A stretch of 40,358 nt of DNA from an uncultured Lachnospiraceae bacterium (GCA_947624025.1 CANQIJ010000003.1:1-40358); one strand, 5' to 3'. Shown: positions 24,531 to 34,644, counted from the first letter of the stretch. Notes: generated by a model not told the origin, from the sequence alone. Numbers and translations: made by a program.

Positions 24531-27500
24531 TTATGACGCTACAGAAGTGATAAAAGCTTTCGCAAGCCTGTACAGATCGGCTGTTGCGATCTTCGTACCG
24601 CCGGCCTGCTCTTCCCCCGCCAAATCTTCCGTTATGCTTTCCCTGCCGTATAGGATCCCTATACTGCCTGTCTTAAGGCCTGCCCCGTCTGCTTCCGCTC
24701 CGGCGCCGAGCGCATCCCTTAAGGCCTGCTCTTTATCCTGCAGCCGGTGCGCTCCCTCTTTTGTATCGCAGACTATATAGCCGGATACCGTACGATCCCT
24801 GACCTGAAGCTGCGCGTTGACCTGTCCGTAAGCTTTACTGTACAGGCTCGCGCTGACTTTACCGCCCTCTGTGCCGTCATGGACGATCCTCAGATTGACG
24901 GCCGTCCACTCCCCGTCCACTTCCACCGGGATGCGGTAATTCTCTTCTCCTGCAAACTGTGCCGCCAGAGACAACTGCTTACGGCAGCTCTGCAGGGATC
25001 TCAAGTCGAGGTAGGATACACAGTCCTCCCGCGCTTCCCCGAGCATCTGCCCAAGGTCGGTATGCATATCCTCATATGCTTCGGCCGCGCTGTCCCGGTC
25101 ATTGAGATTCTCTATCAGATGGGCGGCAGCATCCCTTACTCTATGCTTATCGGCAGATCTGTCGATTTCATTAAGCTTCTTAAACAGCGCTCCCGGTTGT
25201 TTCCGAAGCTGCATGGCCGCCATGACATTGTCTGCCGTAACGGGCTGCTTACAGTTCAGCAGCTCCCTGATCACCGCATCCTCTGCGTCCCCCAGATCGG
25301 CGTATGTCCTCATCTGTTCCCTGAGAAACTCCGCCTCTGCCTGCTCGTCCGGCGCTGTCCGGTATAACCCGTCCGCGAACTGCTCCATCGTCATATCCGG
25401 CCTAAGCTCCAATCCGTCAAGCATCTCCGGCTCTATGGTGTCGGCGATCTCCCCGGCCAGGCGGCTGTAATATTCCGTCCTGCCCTGCGTATCCTTCCCG
25501 TCCTGACGTCCGCCTGCATCCTGCGCATCTGATCCGCCTGTGTCCTCCAGATCGGGAAAACCGCTTAAGATCTGCTCCGTGATCGTCTTGTTGAGAGAAA
25601 CACCGTCCACCCCGTTAAAGGAATCGTCCACGGTGTAATCCATTCCCTGCTTCTTCGTACTGCGCATGGCGGTGAGCAGATTACTGAAGGTAAGCGGAGC
25701 GCCCTCACGCAGAAGGCTTCCTATCGCCGCGTCATCCGTCTTCTCCAGCTGTCTGAACATACGGTAGATACCGATGTACGCTTCCCTCTCCTGCTCGCTG
25801 ATATCATGATTTTTTTCCAGTTTATACAGATATTTGCTGAACTTCTCTTCCCCGGAGGTATCCTGCGCCGGGCTCTCATCCAGGTATCTGTTCAGCTCCT
25901 CCACCGTCATCTTTAAGGGATTGCGGCCTTCCCGGATCGCCCGGAGCGCCGCTGACGGCGTCATCCTGCGCATCGCGTACCGCAGCTCCATATCATATTT
26001 CTTCACGGCGTCGATATTGTCATCGGTGATATCCATACTGTTATATCCGAGAATACGGACCGCTCTCCGATTCTCCCCGCTGGTCTCAAGCCCCATGTCC
26101 GTAAGGATATCGTCCACATTGCGGAAGGCCTTGCGGATCGAATCGCCCATATCCGCTCTCGGAGCCGTCATCAGCGTCTCATAGGATTCCCTGGCGGCCT
26201 CGTAAGCATTCTTAAGCGCCGTACCGTCCGTATGTACGTTGTCTAACGTAAACGGTTCTTCTCCCGAGATAAACCCGGCCAGAACCGCCGCCGGCAGAGA
26301 CGGGATCTGCGCTGTCTTCTGCTGTGTTTCCAGATATAACGCCGCCTTATCGGCTGCGGATGCGGCGTCGCTCTCCGCGAACAGTGCCTTATTCTGCTCT
26401 TCCTCTATGCGCTTCAGCGCCTCTACCAGATCCTCCAGCTGTGTTGTGTCAATGGAATATCCGCTCTCCAGAAGCTTCCGGTTCGCCTCAATGGTCATCA
26501 TCAGCCTGACCTCTTCCAGCTGCCGCCTTGCGCTGATCTGCTCCGGCGTTCCTTCCGTCAGGCCGTTTCGGTCGATCTCCTCCTGCGCCTTCTGCAGATT
26601 GCGCAGATTCAATATTTTGCCGTCGGCTGCCGCCTGATCTACGGCTTCCCCGCTGATCTGCTCATACGCCTGCACATAGTTTGCGGCTTTTTCCAGATTG
26701 CTTCTGCCGTCTGCCAGATTTGCGCTGCCCGCTCCCTTACCGTCAGAGATGGCCGCCGCTACGGCCGACAGCACCTGTTCCATGCTCTGCGGCAGTTCAA
26801 CCTGACGGATCTCGTGCAGTCTGTTCACGGAATCCTCCGTCAGCGGAATACCGGCCTCTATGAGCCATTTTGCCTCTTCGAGATTCTCCTGCGTCGCCTC
26901 AAGGCCCGCTTTCTCGAGCACCTTCTCCATCTGCGGTTTCAGCTGTTCCCAGTCGTACTCTTCCGCCTTCCTTGCGTAATAGCCGCCGGTCTCCGTGGCA
27001 TAATAGCCGTGGCTCTGCCGGTTGTCCGCCGTGGAGCTGTAGTCTGCCAGATACAGCCCGTCTATGGTCGGTTCCGTATCGTTTTCTACCATGTATCCTG
27101 CGGCACCGTCCGTGGGCGTCTGCAGCTGACCGGCTTTATCATACGCGCGCTTTGCATCCGCAACATTTTCCGCAGTAACGGGGATGTCATGCATTTTAAA
27201 CTGCTTATAAAGCTCTCTCGCAAAAGCTTCGCTCCCCGTGATCTGCCTGAGCGTCTCCGCATCCAGATCATCCGTGTAGCCCGCCACCTGTGTTCCGCTC
27301 TTAACCAGCTCCGCTTTGATCTTATCGACAATGGTGACAACCTCTTTGATATCCATGTCGCCGGGATGATAGCCGTCTCTCTGCAGCCGGCCGAAATCTT
27401 CCTCTGACATAGTATTAGACATCACTGTCATATAGTCTCTCTGCGCGGCCACATCAATAAGCCCCGCATCCTGCATAACCTCTTCTGCGGTCTTTCCGTG

Positions 27501-27653
27501 ACCTGCGTAAGCGTTGTTATCCATAACTTTGCCAGAAATGTCTAATGCGTAACCGCCCGGCCACTGTGTTTCCTGCGGACGAGCATTTCTATATGCGGTT
27601 GTCGCCCTGTCTACATTCTGATTCGTAGTGTTATGATCGAAAGTAATCTTCAT
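24531..27653 (-). CDS. DUF6240-like large helical-repeat protein in the flagellin operon
   Basis: Start chosen at MKITFDHNTTNQNVDRATTAYRN (RBS TTGGAGATTGGT); repeated 'PhT/ITxxNhxxAh' helical units; EANRKLLESGYSIDTTQLEDLVEALKRIEEEQN. The DUF number is from memory. Confidence 0.65.
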   Translation of the reverse strand: MKITFDHNTTNQNVDRATTAYRNARPQETQWPGGYALDISGKVMDNNAYAGHGKTAEEVMQDAGLIDVAAQRDYMTVMSNTMSEEDFGRLQRDGYHPGDMDIKEVVTIVDKIKAELVKSGTQVAGYTDDLDAETLRQITGSEAFARELYKQFKMHDIPVTAENVADAKRAYDKAGQLQTPTDGAAGYMVENDTEPTIDGLYLADYSSTADNRQSHGYYATETGGYYARKAEEYDWEQLKPQMEKVLEKAGLEATQENLEEAKWLIEAGIPLTEDSVNRLHEIRQVELPQSMEQVLSAVAAAISDGKGAGSANLADGRSNLEKAANYVQAYEQISGEAVDQAAADGKILNLRNLQKAQEEIDRNGLTEGTPEQISARRQLEEVRLMMTIEANRKLLESGYSIDTTQLEDLVEALKRIEEEQNKALFAESDAASAADKAALYLETQQKTAQIPSLPAAVLAGFISGEEPFTLDNVHTDGTALKNAYEAARESYETLMTAPRADMGDSIRKAFRNVDDILTDMGLETSGENRRAVRILGYNSMDITDDNIDAVKKYDMELRYAMRRMTPSAALRAIREGRNPLKMTVEELNRYLDESPAQDTSGEEKFSKYLYKLEKNHDISEQEREAYIGIYRMFRQLEKTDDAAIGSLLREGAPLTFSNLLTAMRSTKKQGMDYTVDDSFNGVDGVSLNKTITEQILSGFPDLEDTGGSDAQDAGGRQDGKDTQGRTEYYSRLAGEIADTIEPEMLDGLELRPDMTMEQFADGLYRTAPDEQAEAEFLREQMRTYADLGDAEDAVIRELLNCKQPVTADNVMAAMQLRKQPGALFKKLNEIDRSADKHRVRDAAAHLIENLNDRDSAAEAYEDMHTDLGQMLGEAREDCVSYLDLRSLQSCRKQLSLAAQFAGEENYRIPVEVDGEWTAVNLRIVHDGTEGGKVSASLYSKAYGQVNAQLQVRDRTVSGYIVCDTKEGAHRLQDKEQALRDALGAGAEADGAGLKTGSIGILYGRESITEDLAGEEQAGGTKIATADLYRLAKAFITSVAS

Positions 27654-27679
27654 ACCAATCTCCAATGTAGCTTTATAAA

Positions 27680-27712
27680 ATAAAAAAGGGCAAATGTTTT
27701 TCACATTCACCC
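27680..27712 (-). terminator. glgB terminator
   Basis: Minus strand AAAGGGTGAATGTGaaaaaCATTTGCCCTTTTTTATTTTAT. Confidence 0.75.
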
Positions 27713-27715
27713 TTT

Positions 27716-27742
27716 ATTTCGGCAAAGTTATGCACTTTCTTA
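27716..27742 (-). promoter_or_regulatory. Candidate sigma28 (FliA/SigD) promoter for the DUF6240-flagellin-fliS operon
   Basis: Minus strand TAAG (27739-27742), 15 nt, GCCGAAAT (27716-27723); compare TAAA-N15-GCCGATAT. Confidence 0.55.
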
Positions 27743-27762
27743 ACCTTTGATCCTCACATTCG

Positions 27763-29712
27763 CTAGAAAATAAAGATGGCAGCCGTAAACGGAGGCAGGT
27801 CAAAAGAAATATGGTAATCCTTGTAATTGCAGACTCCCTTGACCGCCGTAAGCTCTGCCGGTATCTCATGTCCGTTGCCGCCGAACCGTTTGTCATCGCT
27901 GTTTAACAGCAGCCTGTATTTCTTTTTCTTCGGTACGCCGATCATATAATTCTCCCACATCATGGGCGTCATATTGATCACAAACATAATGTTGTTCTTC
28001 CCTGTTTCGTCCTTCCTGTAGAAGCTGTATACGCTGTGGTCGGAATCGTCGGCGTTGAGCCACTCGAAGCCGCCCCAGTCGTTATCGATGCGGTACATCG
28101 CCGGATATTTATGGTACAGATTCAGCAACTCTTTTACATACTCATGCATACCCCGGTTCAGATCTTCTCCGAGCAGATACCAGTCCAGCTCCCGCTCCTC
28201 GCTCCACTCTCTCTCCTGGCCGAAGTCCTGACCCATGAAAAGCAGCTTCTTGCCGGCATGGCCGAACATATAAGTATAACCCAGACGCAGGTTCGCGTAT
28301 TTGTCAACCGGATATCCCGGCATCTTATTGACCATGGAGCATTTCAGGTGCACCACCTCGTCATGGGACAACGGCAGGATATAATTCTCGCTGCTGTTGT
28401 AGGACATCGCGAACGTCATGCCGTAATGGTCGTTTTTACGGAAATAGGGGTCTAGCTTCATGTAATCGCAGAAGTCGTGCATCCAGCCCATATTCCACTT
28501 AAAGCTGAATCCGAGTCCGTCGTCCTCCACCCTGCCCGTCACCTTCGGCCACGCGGTAGACTCTTCGGCGATCGTCAGAAAACCCGGATAGGTTCCGAGC
28601 ACCACGGAATTTAAGTGCTTGAAGAACTCGATCGCCTCCAGATTCTCATGGCCGCCATATTTATTCGGCACCCACTGGCCGGCCTGTTTGCCGTAATCCA
28701 GATAGAGCATGGACGCCACCGCATCGACGCGGATACCGTCTATGTGATACTCCTTGATCCAGAACAGCGCATTGGCGATCAGGAAATTCTTTACCTCGTT
28801 CTTGCCGTAATTAAAGATCTTGGTGCCCCAGTCGGGATGCTCGCCGATCCTCGGATCGGGATGCTCGAAGATGCACTGTCCGTCGAATCTGCCAAGTCCG
28901 TGCGCATCCGTTGCAAAATGCGCCGGAACCCAGTCTAAGATAACGCCGATCTTATTGCGGTGCAGCGTATTGACCAGATACATAAAATCGTCCGGTGTGC
29001 CGTGGCGCGATGTAGGCGCATAGTAACCCGTCACCTGATAGCCCCAGGAACCGTCGAAGGGATACTCGGCGATACCCATCAGCTCGATATGGGTATACTT
29101 CATCTCCTTAAGATACTCCACGATCCTGTCGGCAAACTCCCTGTAATTATAAAATCCGTCCGGCGTACCGTCGGGATGCTTCATCCAGGAACCGATATGG
29201 CATTCATAGATCGCCATCGGCTCTTTATTGTAATCCTTGCCGTTTCGGCTCTCCATCCATGCGCTGTCAGTCCATTTGAATTTGCTGATATCGTACGTCC
29301 TGGAGGCGTTGCCCGGACGCATCTCCGCATAGTTGGCAAAGGGATCCGCCTTGTACAGCTTCTCTCCGGATGGTGTCCGGATCAGGAATTTGTACAGCTC
29401 GTTCTCTCCGACGCCCGGAATAAATATCGTATAGATGCCCGACGGTCCGAGCTTCTCCATCCGATGGATGTCCTCGTTCCAGTCATTAAATGTTCCGATC
29501 ACATTCACACTCGCGGCGTTGGGCGCCCACACGGCAAAAAACATGCCCTTTTCGCCGTTTTCCACGGAAGGGTGCGCTCCCAGCTTCTTGTAGATATCGT
29601 AGTGAGCCCCCTGACCGAATAGATACTGGTCGTCCTGTGAGATAAATATCTGCTGCGTTTTAGGTGTCTGTTCTCTTCTTTCTTTTTTTGCTGCCATAAT
29701 GTCCCCCATCAT
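27763..29712 (-). CDS. glgB: 1,4-alpha-glucan branching enzyme
   Basis: FAVWAPNAASVNVIGTFNDWN, YTHIELMGIAEYPFDGSWGYQVTGYYAPTSRHGTPDDFMYLV, DGIRVDAVASMLYLDYG, LPLSHDEVVHLKCSM. Confidence 0.97.
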   Translation of the reverse strand: MMGDIMAAKKERREQTPKTQQIFISQDDQYLFGQGAHYDIYKKLGAHPSVENGEKGMFFAVWAPNAASVNVIGTFNDWNEDIHRMEKLGPSGIYTIFIPGVGENELYKFLIRTPSGEKLYKADPFANYAEMRPGNASRTYDISKFKWTDSAWMESRNGKDYNKEPMAIYECHIGSWMKHPDGTPDGFYNYREFADRIVEYLKEMKYTHIELMGIAEYPFDGSWGYQVTGYYAPTSRHGTPDDFMYLVNTLHRNKIGVILDWVPAHFATDAHGLGRFDGQCIFEHPDPRIGEHPDWGTKIFNYGKNEVKNFLIANALFWIKEYHIDGIRVDAVASMLYLDYGKQAGQWVPNKYGGHENLEAIEFFKHLNSVVLGTYPGFLTIAEESTAWPKVTGRVEDDGLGFSFKWNMGWMHDFCDYMKLDPYFRKNDHYGMTFAMSYNSSENYILPLSHDEVVHLKCSMVNKMPGYPVDKYANLRLGYTYMFGHAGKKLLFMGQDFGQEREWSEERELDWYLLGEDLNRGMHEYVKELLNLYHKYPAMYRIDNDWGGFEWLNADDSDHSVYSFYRKDETGKNNIMFVINMTPMMWENYMIGVPKKKKYRLLLNSDDKRFGGNGHEIPAELTAVKGVCNYKDYHISFDLPPFTAAIFIF

Positions 29713-29749
29713 TTTTGATTATCTGATCGCCGGGCGCATATGCGTCCGG

Positions 29750-32446
29750 TTAATAATGCATGAAATCCTTCTCGCGCAGTATGATCATATCTTCCTCATC
29801 ATACCGCTTTGCCAGCAATATATCCATAAAATGCTTCGGCGTCTTCTTATTGGCATAGTGGATCGCCTCATCGACTAACTCCCTGACCTCCGCCATACTC
29901 ACCTCATGATCGGATGTCTGCATATCCGCGATCCGCGTATGCAGCGCCAGGGTACCGAACTCGTCGATGGAATACTCCATCTCCTCCGCATACTGCTTCG
30001 CATAAGCTACAAGCGCCTCGTCGTTCAGCGGCTCGATATCGATGCGCAGATTGAAGCTGTTTATCAGCGCCGCATGATCCGCAAGCATCTGATTGACCGC
30101 ATCCTTTTTGTCTATCATGATCAGGAAAAGTCCCATGTTGTCCTTCTCCAGGACCCGGGTCATCCTTGTTACCGTCTCCGGCTTCAGCTTCGACGCCTTC
30201 TCTATGATCAGCGCCCCGTTGTCCAGTCTTGCAAAGGTCTCCGCCACATCCTTCCTGTTAAGGACATTTGCGGATATCTTGGCGACTTTGCCCGAAAAAT
30301 TGCTGTCGTTGTCCTGCATCTCTTTGATCAGCGCCTTCGCCAGCGTCAGCGAGGTGATCTCTTCCTCTCCAGTAATGATCACGTTGCCCGTACACGACGC
30401 AAGGCTCATATTGTCCAGGGTCTGTACCAGCTGTCTTCTCGATCTGCGGTGATGAGCAAACTGTCCGAACAGCTCTGCCTCCTCCGGCGTCAGATCACGT
30501 TCCATGGCGCCGTTTTGGGTACTGTCGTCCGCGCCCGGTTCCGCATCAGAGACTCCGTCGCTCCCGGACAATGCTTCCGATGTATCTGCCGCCGAAGCGC
30601 CTGCCCCGGCCGCATCCGTCTCTTCGATCTCTTCCAGCTCCTCAACGCCGTCGTCTCCGGCGTCATCTTCCGAAAGCTCCCGCCCCGGTCTGCCGGACGC
30701 CACGTTTGCCGCCAGCTGCTCCGCTTCGGCCTTAACCGCATCCAGTGCGGAATTGATCTTCTCCTCATCATCCGGCAGAATCACCTTCTTAATGGCCGGC
30801 TTCTTATCGGAATCCTTCAAAATGGCGGCTAACAGCGTCCGCTCCAGCTCTTCCAGAAGGCCGTTCTTGGTCGCCTCGTCAAAATCCGCCAGAAGATTTC
30901 CCGTATGAGCCAGGATGCGCTGTCTGACCTGCTCCGTGCGGCGCTGCTCATCGGTCTTCTTCATCTCTTCCCACTCGGCCATGATGTCTTCGATACTCAG
31001 CTGCCCCGTGATCTGTTTCTCCACACGCGCCTCGTCCGGCACTACAAGACTGATCTGTCCGTCATACTCCTGTGACAGAAAATTATCATATTTGGTCGGC
31101 TTGACATTTAACGGCGTCAGCACCTCGCCCTTTGCCGCGATCTCCTGCCTGGCTTTCTCCCGCATCTTCTCTACGATCTGCTGTGCGTCAAAGGAAACGG
31201 TATCCTCATTGGCGATCTGTTCCCCGATCTCGCGAAGCTCGTCCGTATCCATGGACTTAGACGCCTGCGGCTGCCGGTCCGTCTCTGCAGGCTCCTGTTC
31301 CCGGTCAAGCTCGGGAAGCTTACCCGTCTCCTGAAACAGCGGGGCCAGTATCGCTTCCGTTATGGAGGCGCGCGCTTCCTCAGGAGCTTCCTGTTCTGCG
31401 GACTCTATCCCCTGATCCTTATCTGTGTCTTCGTCCGCTTCTGCCGCTGCCTCCGGCTCCGTCTCTTTTGTATCCGGCAGCCCGGCTTCATCGGTCTGGT
31501 CCCCTGCATCGCCGCCGTCATTGTCGGTCTGCTCCGGTGCCGCTTCTGCCGCCGGCTCGTCTTCCGGCTTTTCGTCCACGATACCCTTCATACCCTCGAT
31601 CACGATCTTCTGCAGATTGATCGTATTATACTGCCCCACATCAACGGGCTTTACTTCCGGCAGCTCCTGCGTGGGCGCTTCCGAAACATCCGCCTGCTCA
31701 TCCGTCTCTTCTCCGCTCGAATGCCTGATCTGCTCCGCGGTCCGCGTATCGCCGGACACAAAATCCGCTTCCTCTTCTTCCCCGTCCGGTTCCGTCTCCG
31801 AAGTTTTTTTCTCCGCATCCCTGTCGTTGATCCAGGTATCGTACCACGCCTGCTGATCCTCATTCAGAGGTTCATGCAGCGCCTTTAATTCCAGCGCTTT
31901 AATGACATACTTGCCTTCTCCGAACCAGAGGAACATCTCATCGCATTCCTCCACACATTTCGTGGCAAGACCCACCCTGTGATACAGGTATGCGAGCTCA
32001 TATGCCCATTTCTCCCTGTAGTCGCGCTTCTTGAATTCCTCCAGAACCGCGATCCTCTCTTCCAGGCTGACATCCAGCGCCTCGCACAGGCGGTACTGAA
32101 GAACATAGCGTCCCGTATCCTTCGGTGCGATCTGCACGAACTTTTTATAATACTCTCGCGCCTGCACATATTCTTCCATTTTAATGGAAAGCTCGCACAG
32201 CGAGTATACGATCAGTCTTCCGGTCGGATGCTTCTCGTAAGCCATCAGCAGGATATCCTTGCTCTCCTGATATCTTCTGTTTGCCTTATACAGATCGCTG
32301 ATGATGCAGAGCATCATAACGCTCTTGACCCTGCGCCAGTCGATCGTATCCGCTATGCTGACGGCCTCAGCATATTCCCCCTCTGCGATTAACGCTTTGA
32401 TCTCTTCGGCACGTACTTTATATTCATACTTATCCAAGGCAGCCAC
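29750..32446 (-). CDS. TPR-like N-terminus, long acidic disordered linker, C-terminal degenerate AAA+-like domain
   Basis: N-terminus EYAEAVSIADTIDWRRVKSVMMLCIISDLYKANRRYQESKDILLMAYEKHP; central Glu/Asp-rich stretch; C-terminus NVIITGEEEITSLTLAKALIKEM...GALIIEKASKLKPETVTRMTRVLEKDNMGLFLIMIDKKDAVNQMLADHAALINSF. Confidence 0.7.
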   Translation of the reverse strand: MAALDKYEYKVRAEEIKALIAEGEYAEAVSIADTIDWRRVKSVMMLCIISDLYKANRRYQESKDILLMAYEKHPTGRLIVYSLCELSIKMEEYVQAREYYKKFVQIAPKDTGRYVLQYRLCEALDVSLEERIAVLEEFKKRDYREKWAYELAYLYHRVGLATKCVEECDEMFLWFGEGKYVIKALELKALHEPLNEDQQAWYDTWINDRDAEKKTSETEPDGEEEEADFVSGDTRTAEQIRHSSGEETDEQADVSEAPTQELPEVKPVDVGQYNTINLQKIVIEGMKGIVDEKPEDEPAAEAAPEQTDNDGGDAGDQTDEAGLPDTKETEPEAAAEADEDTDKDQGIESAEQEAPEEARASITEAILAPLFQETGKLPELDREQEPAETDRQPQASKSMDTDELREIGEQIANEDTVSFDAQQIVEKMREKARQEIAAKGEVLTPLNVKPTKYDNFLSQEYDGQISLVVPDEARVEKQITGQLSIEDIMAEWEEMKKTDEQRRTEQVRQRILAHTGNLLADFDEATKNGLLEELERTLLAAILKDSDKKPAIKKVILPDDEEKINSALDAVKAEAEQLAANVASGRPGRELSEDDAGDDGVEELEEIEETDAAGAGASAADTSEALSGSDGVSDAEPGADDSTQNGAMERDLTPEEAELFGQFAHHRRSRRQLVQTLDNMSLASCTGNVIITGEEEITSLTLAKALIKEMQDNDSNFSGKVAKISANVLNRKDVAETFARLDNGALIIEKASKLKPETVTRMTRVLEKDNMGLFLIMIDKKDAVNQMLADHAALINSFNLRIDIEPLNDEALVAYAKQYAEEMEYSIDEFGTLALHTRIADMQTSDHEVSMAEVRELVDEAIHYANKKTPKHFMDILLAKRYDEEDMIILREKDFMHY

Positions 32447-32526
32447 CTCATCGTCGTATTCCTGCGGCCGTCAAACAATTCCTTTTGCCGCACCTTTACA
32501 CATAGTAACCCTATTTTCACTGTTTT

Positions 32527-32555
32527 AGTTTACCATAGCTGCCTGTTATTGTAAA
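32527..32555 (-). promoter_or_regulatory. Promoter for the TPR/AAA-like gene
   Basis: Minus strand TTTACA (32550-32555), 17 nt, TAAACT (32527-32532). Confidence 0.5.
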
Positions 32556-32673
32556 TAAAATATGCGTAAAAATAGCTTCTCTGTTTTGGAAACTTTCTGT
32601 TAATAAATACCAACATATAGGGATGAGGTGACGAATCATAACTTTATATTGTACCTGCAGACCGTAAGCCGCC

Positions 32674-33540
32674 CTACTGCCTCAGCTCGTACAGGCGGTT
32701 TGAAAGTTCGGCAAACTGTTCTAATGTTAACGCTTCTCCGCGCACCGCCGCAGACAGCCCCATCTGCAGCAAAGCTTCCTCCACCTGCCCTCTGCCGATC
32801 CCTTTGATTCCGGCGTTTGCTATCCCGTTTGCCAGCGTCTTCCTTCTCTGGTTAAAGGACGCCCGTATCAGTGTAAAAAGCCACTTTTCATCCTCGATAC
32901 TGACCGGCGGCGCGTCATACCGGGTCAGGCGTATCACGGCGCTGTCCACATTGGGCCTCGGCACGAAGCAGGACGCCGGAACTTCTGTGATGATCTCCGG
33001 TTTCGTATAATACTGTACGGCAAGAGACAGTGCGCCATAATCCTTCGTTCCCGGGCCCACGCACATCCGGTCGGCCACCTCCTTCTGCACCATGACGGTA
33101 ATGCTCTGCAGCGGCACATGATTTTCAAAAAGCGCCATGATAATAGGCGTGGTGATATAATAGGGCAGATTCGCCACCACCTTCATCGGCCTGCTGCCAT
33201 GCTGCGCGGCAAGCGCCGGCAGATCCACCTTCAGGATATCGTCGTTGATGATCGTTACGTTGTCAAGGTCCGCCAGCGTCTCATTCAGGATAGGGATCAG
33301 GTTCCTGTCGATCTCCACCGCCACTACCTCGGCCGCCTCCCGCGCCAGGCGCTGCGTCATCGTCCCGATGCCCGGCCCGATCTCCAGGACAAAGTCGTTT
33401 CGCGTGATGTCCGCCGCCTCCACGATCTTGTCCAGGATATGCGTATCCACCAGAAAATTCTGTCCGTATTTCTTGCGGAGATCAAACCCGTATTTCTGTA
33501 TGATCTCTACTGTAGCCCTTCTGTTTCCCAAGGTTCCCAT
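32674..33540 (-). CDS. rsmA: 16S rRNA (adenine1518/1519-N6) dimethyltransferase
   Basis: KKYGQNFLVDTHILDKIVEAADITRNDFVLEIGPGIGTMTQRLAREAAEVVAVEID...VVANLPYYITTPIIMALFE...VQKEVADRM. Confidence 0.97.
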   Translation of the reverse strand: MGTLGNRRATVEIIQKYGFDLRKKYGQNFLVDTHILDKIVEAADITRNDFVLEIGPGIGTMTQRLAREAAEVVAVEIDRNLIPILNETLADLDNVTIINDDILKVDLPALAAQHGSRPMKVVANLPYYITTPIIMALFENHVPLQSITVMVQKEVADRMCVGPGTKDYGALSLAVQYYTKPEIITEVPASCFVPRPNVDSAVIRLTRYDAPPVSIEDEKWLFTLIRASFNQRRKTLANGIANAGIKGIGRGQVEEALLQMGLSAAVRGEALTLEQFAELSNRLYELRQ

Positions 33541-33629
33541 ACAAGCTTCTCCCCTCTGCTCACGCTTCCGCTCCGGCAGGGCATCCTGCGAAGACCGCAC
33601 GGATACGCGGTCCTTCACGCAGCGTCCGT

Positions 33630-34397
33630 TCAGGCGATGCCGAAAAGCCGCGCGGCGTTATCGTATGTGACAGTCTCCGTTTCTTCGCAGGAAATGCCCT
33701 TGATCTCGGCAATCCTCTGTATGATGCAGGGCAGGTTCAAAGAGGAATTGCGCCTGCCGCGAACGGGCTCCGGCGCCAGATACGGACTGTCCGTCTCCAC
33801 CAGGATCCTGTCTGTGGGAATGTACTCCACAGCTTCCTTAAGCTTCTTCGCATTGGAAAAAGTGATCACGCCGCCGATCCCGAAATAAAACCCCATCTCC
33901 AGGTATTCCCTGGCGATCTCCTTCGTATACGAAAAACAGTGGATCACGCCGCCGATCTCCTCCGCATGCAGCGCCTTCATCATGTCAAGCGTATCCTTTG
34001 CCGCATCGCGGGAATGGATGATCACGGGGAGCTTACACTCCCTCGCAAGCTCCAGCTGCCTTTCAAACCACATCTTCTGCACGGAAGGCTCCGGCTCCGG
34101 CCAGTGATAATCCAGCCCGATCTCACCTACCGCCACCACCTTATCCGTCCCGCACTGCTGGCGCAGCCATGCAAGCTTTTCCTCATTCAGCTCCGCCGTC
34201 TCGCCCGGATGCACCCCCAGCGCCCCATAAAGAAACGGATACCGCTTCATCAGCTCAAGTGTGAGCCTGCACCCCTCAAGGCTGGCCCCCACGTTGACCA
34301 CCGGGCCGATACCGTGCTCCTTCAGGGAAGCAAGCAGCGCATCCCTGTCCTCATCGAACGCTTCGTCATCATAATGCGCATGACTTTCAAAGATCAT
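33630..34397 (-). CDS. TatD family metal-dependent hydrolase
   Basis: MIFESHAHYDDEAFDEDRDALL, GALGVHPGETAEL, VAVGEIGLDYHW, PVIIHSRDA, GVIHCFSY, RILVETDSPYLAPEPVRGRRN. Confidence 0.95.
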   Translation of the reverse strand: MIFESHAHYDDEAFDEDRDALLASLKEHGIGPVVNVGASLEGCRLTLELMKRYPFLYGALGVHPGETAELNEEKLAWLRQQCGTDKVVAVGEIGLDYHWPEPEPSVQKMWFERQLELARECKLPVIIHSRDAAKDTLDMMKALHAEEIGGVIHCFSYTKEIAREYLEMGFYFGIGGVITFSNAKKLKEAVEYIPTDRILVETDSPYLAPEPVRGRRNSSLNLPCIIQRIAEIKGISCEETETVTYDNAARLFGIA

Positions 34398-34568
34398 AAC
34401 CTTCATCTCCTCCTGCGGCTTACAGCCTTCCCGTCTTTTCATTCAAGTAACATAAAAAACTTAGCTAAAATAAAAAAATATCAAAAAATACTTGCAATGC
34501 CCAAAACATTATACTATAATAACTCTTGCGTGTTGAAAACCACGTATTTATGAGCTTTTATCGGATAC

Positions 34569-34641
34569 GCACCGCTAGCTCAGCTGGTAGAGCACCTGAC
34601 TCTTAATCAGGGTGTCCAGGGTTCGAGCCCCTGGCGGTGCA
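34569..34641 (+). tRNA. tRNA-Lys(CTT)
   Basis: GCACCGCTAGCTCAGCTGGTAGAGCACCTGACTCTTAATCAGGGTGTCCAGGGTTCGAGCCCCTGGCGGTGCA; anticodon CTT; CCA not encoded. Confidence 0.97.
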
Positions 34642-34644
34642 TGC

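Noticed and set aside
29906-31856. Several plus-strand ORFs opposite the TPR/AAA-like gene, including Ser-rich ones
   Set aside because: Reverse-complement artefacts of Glu/Asp-rich codons in the acidic linker.
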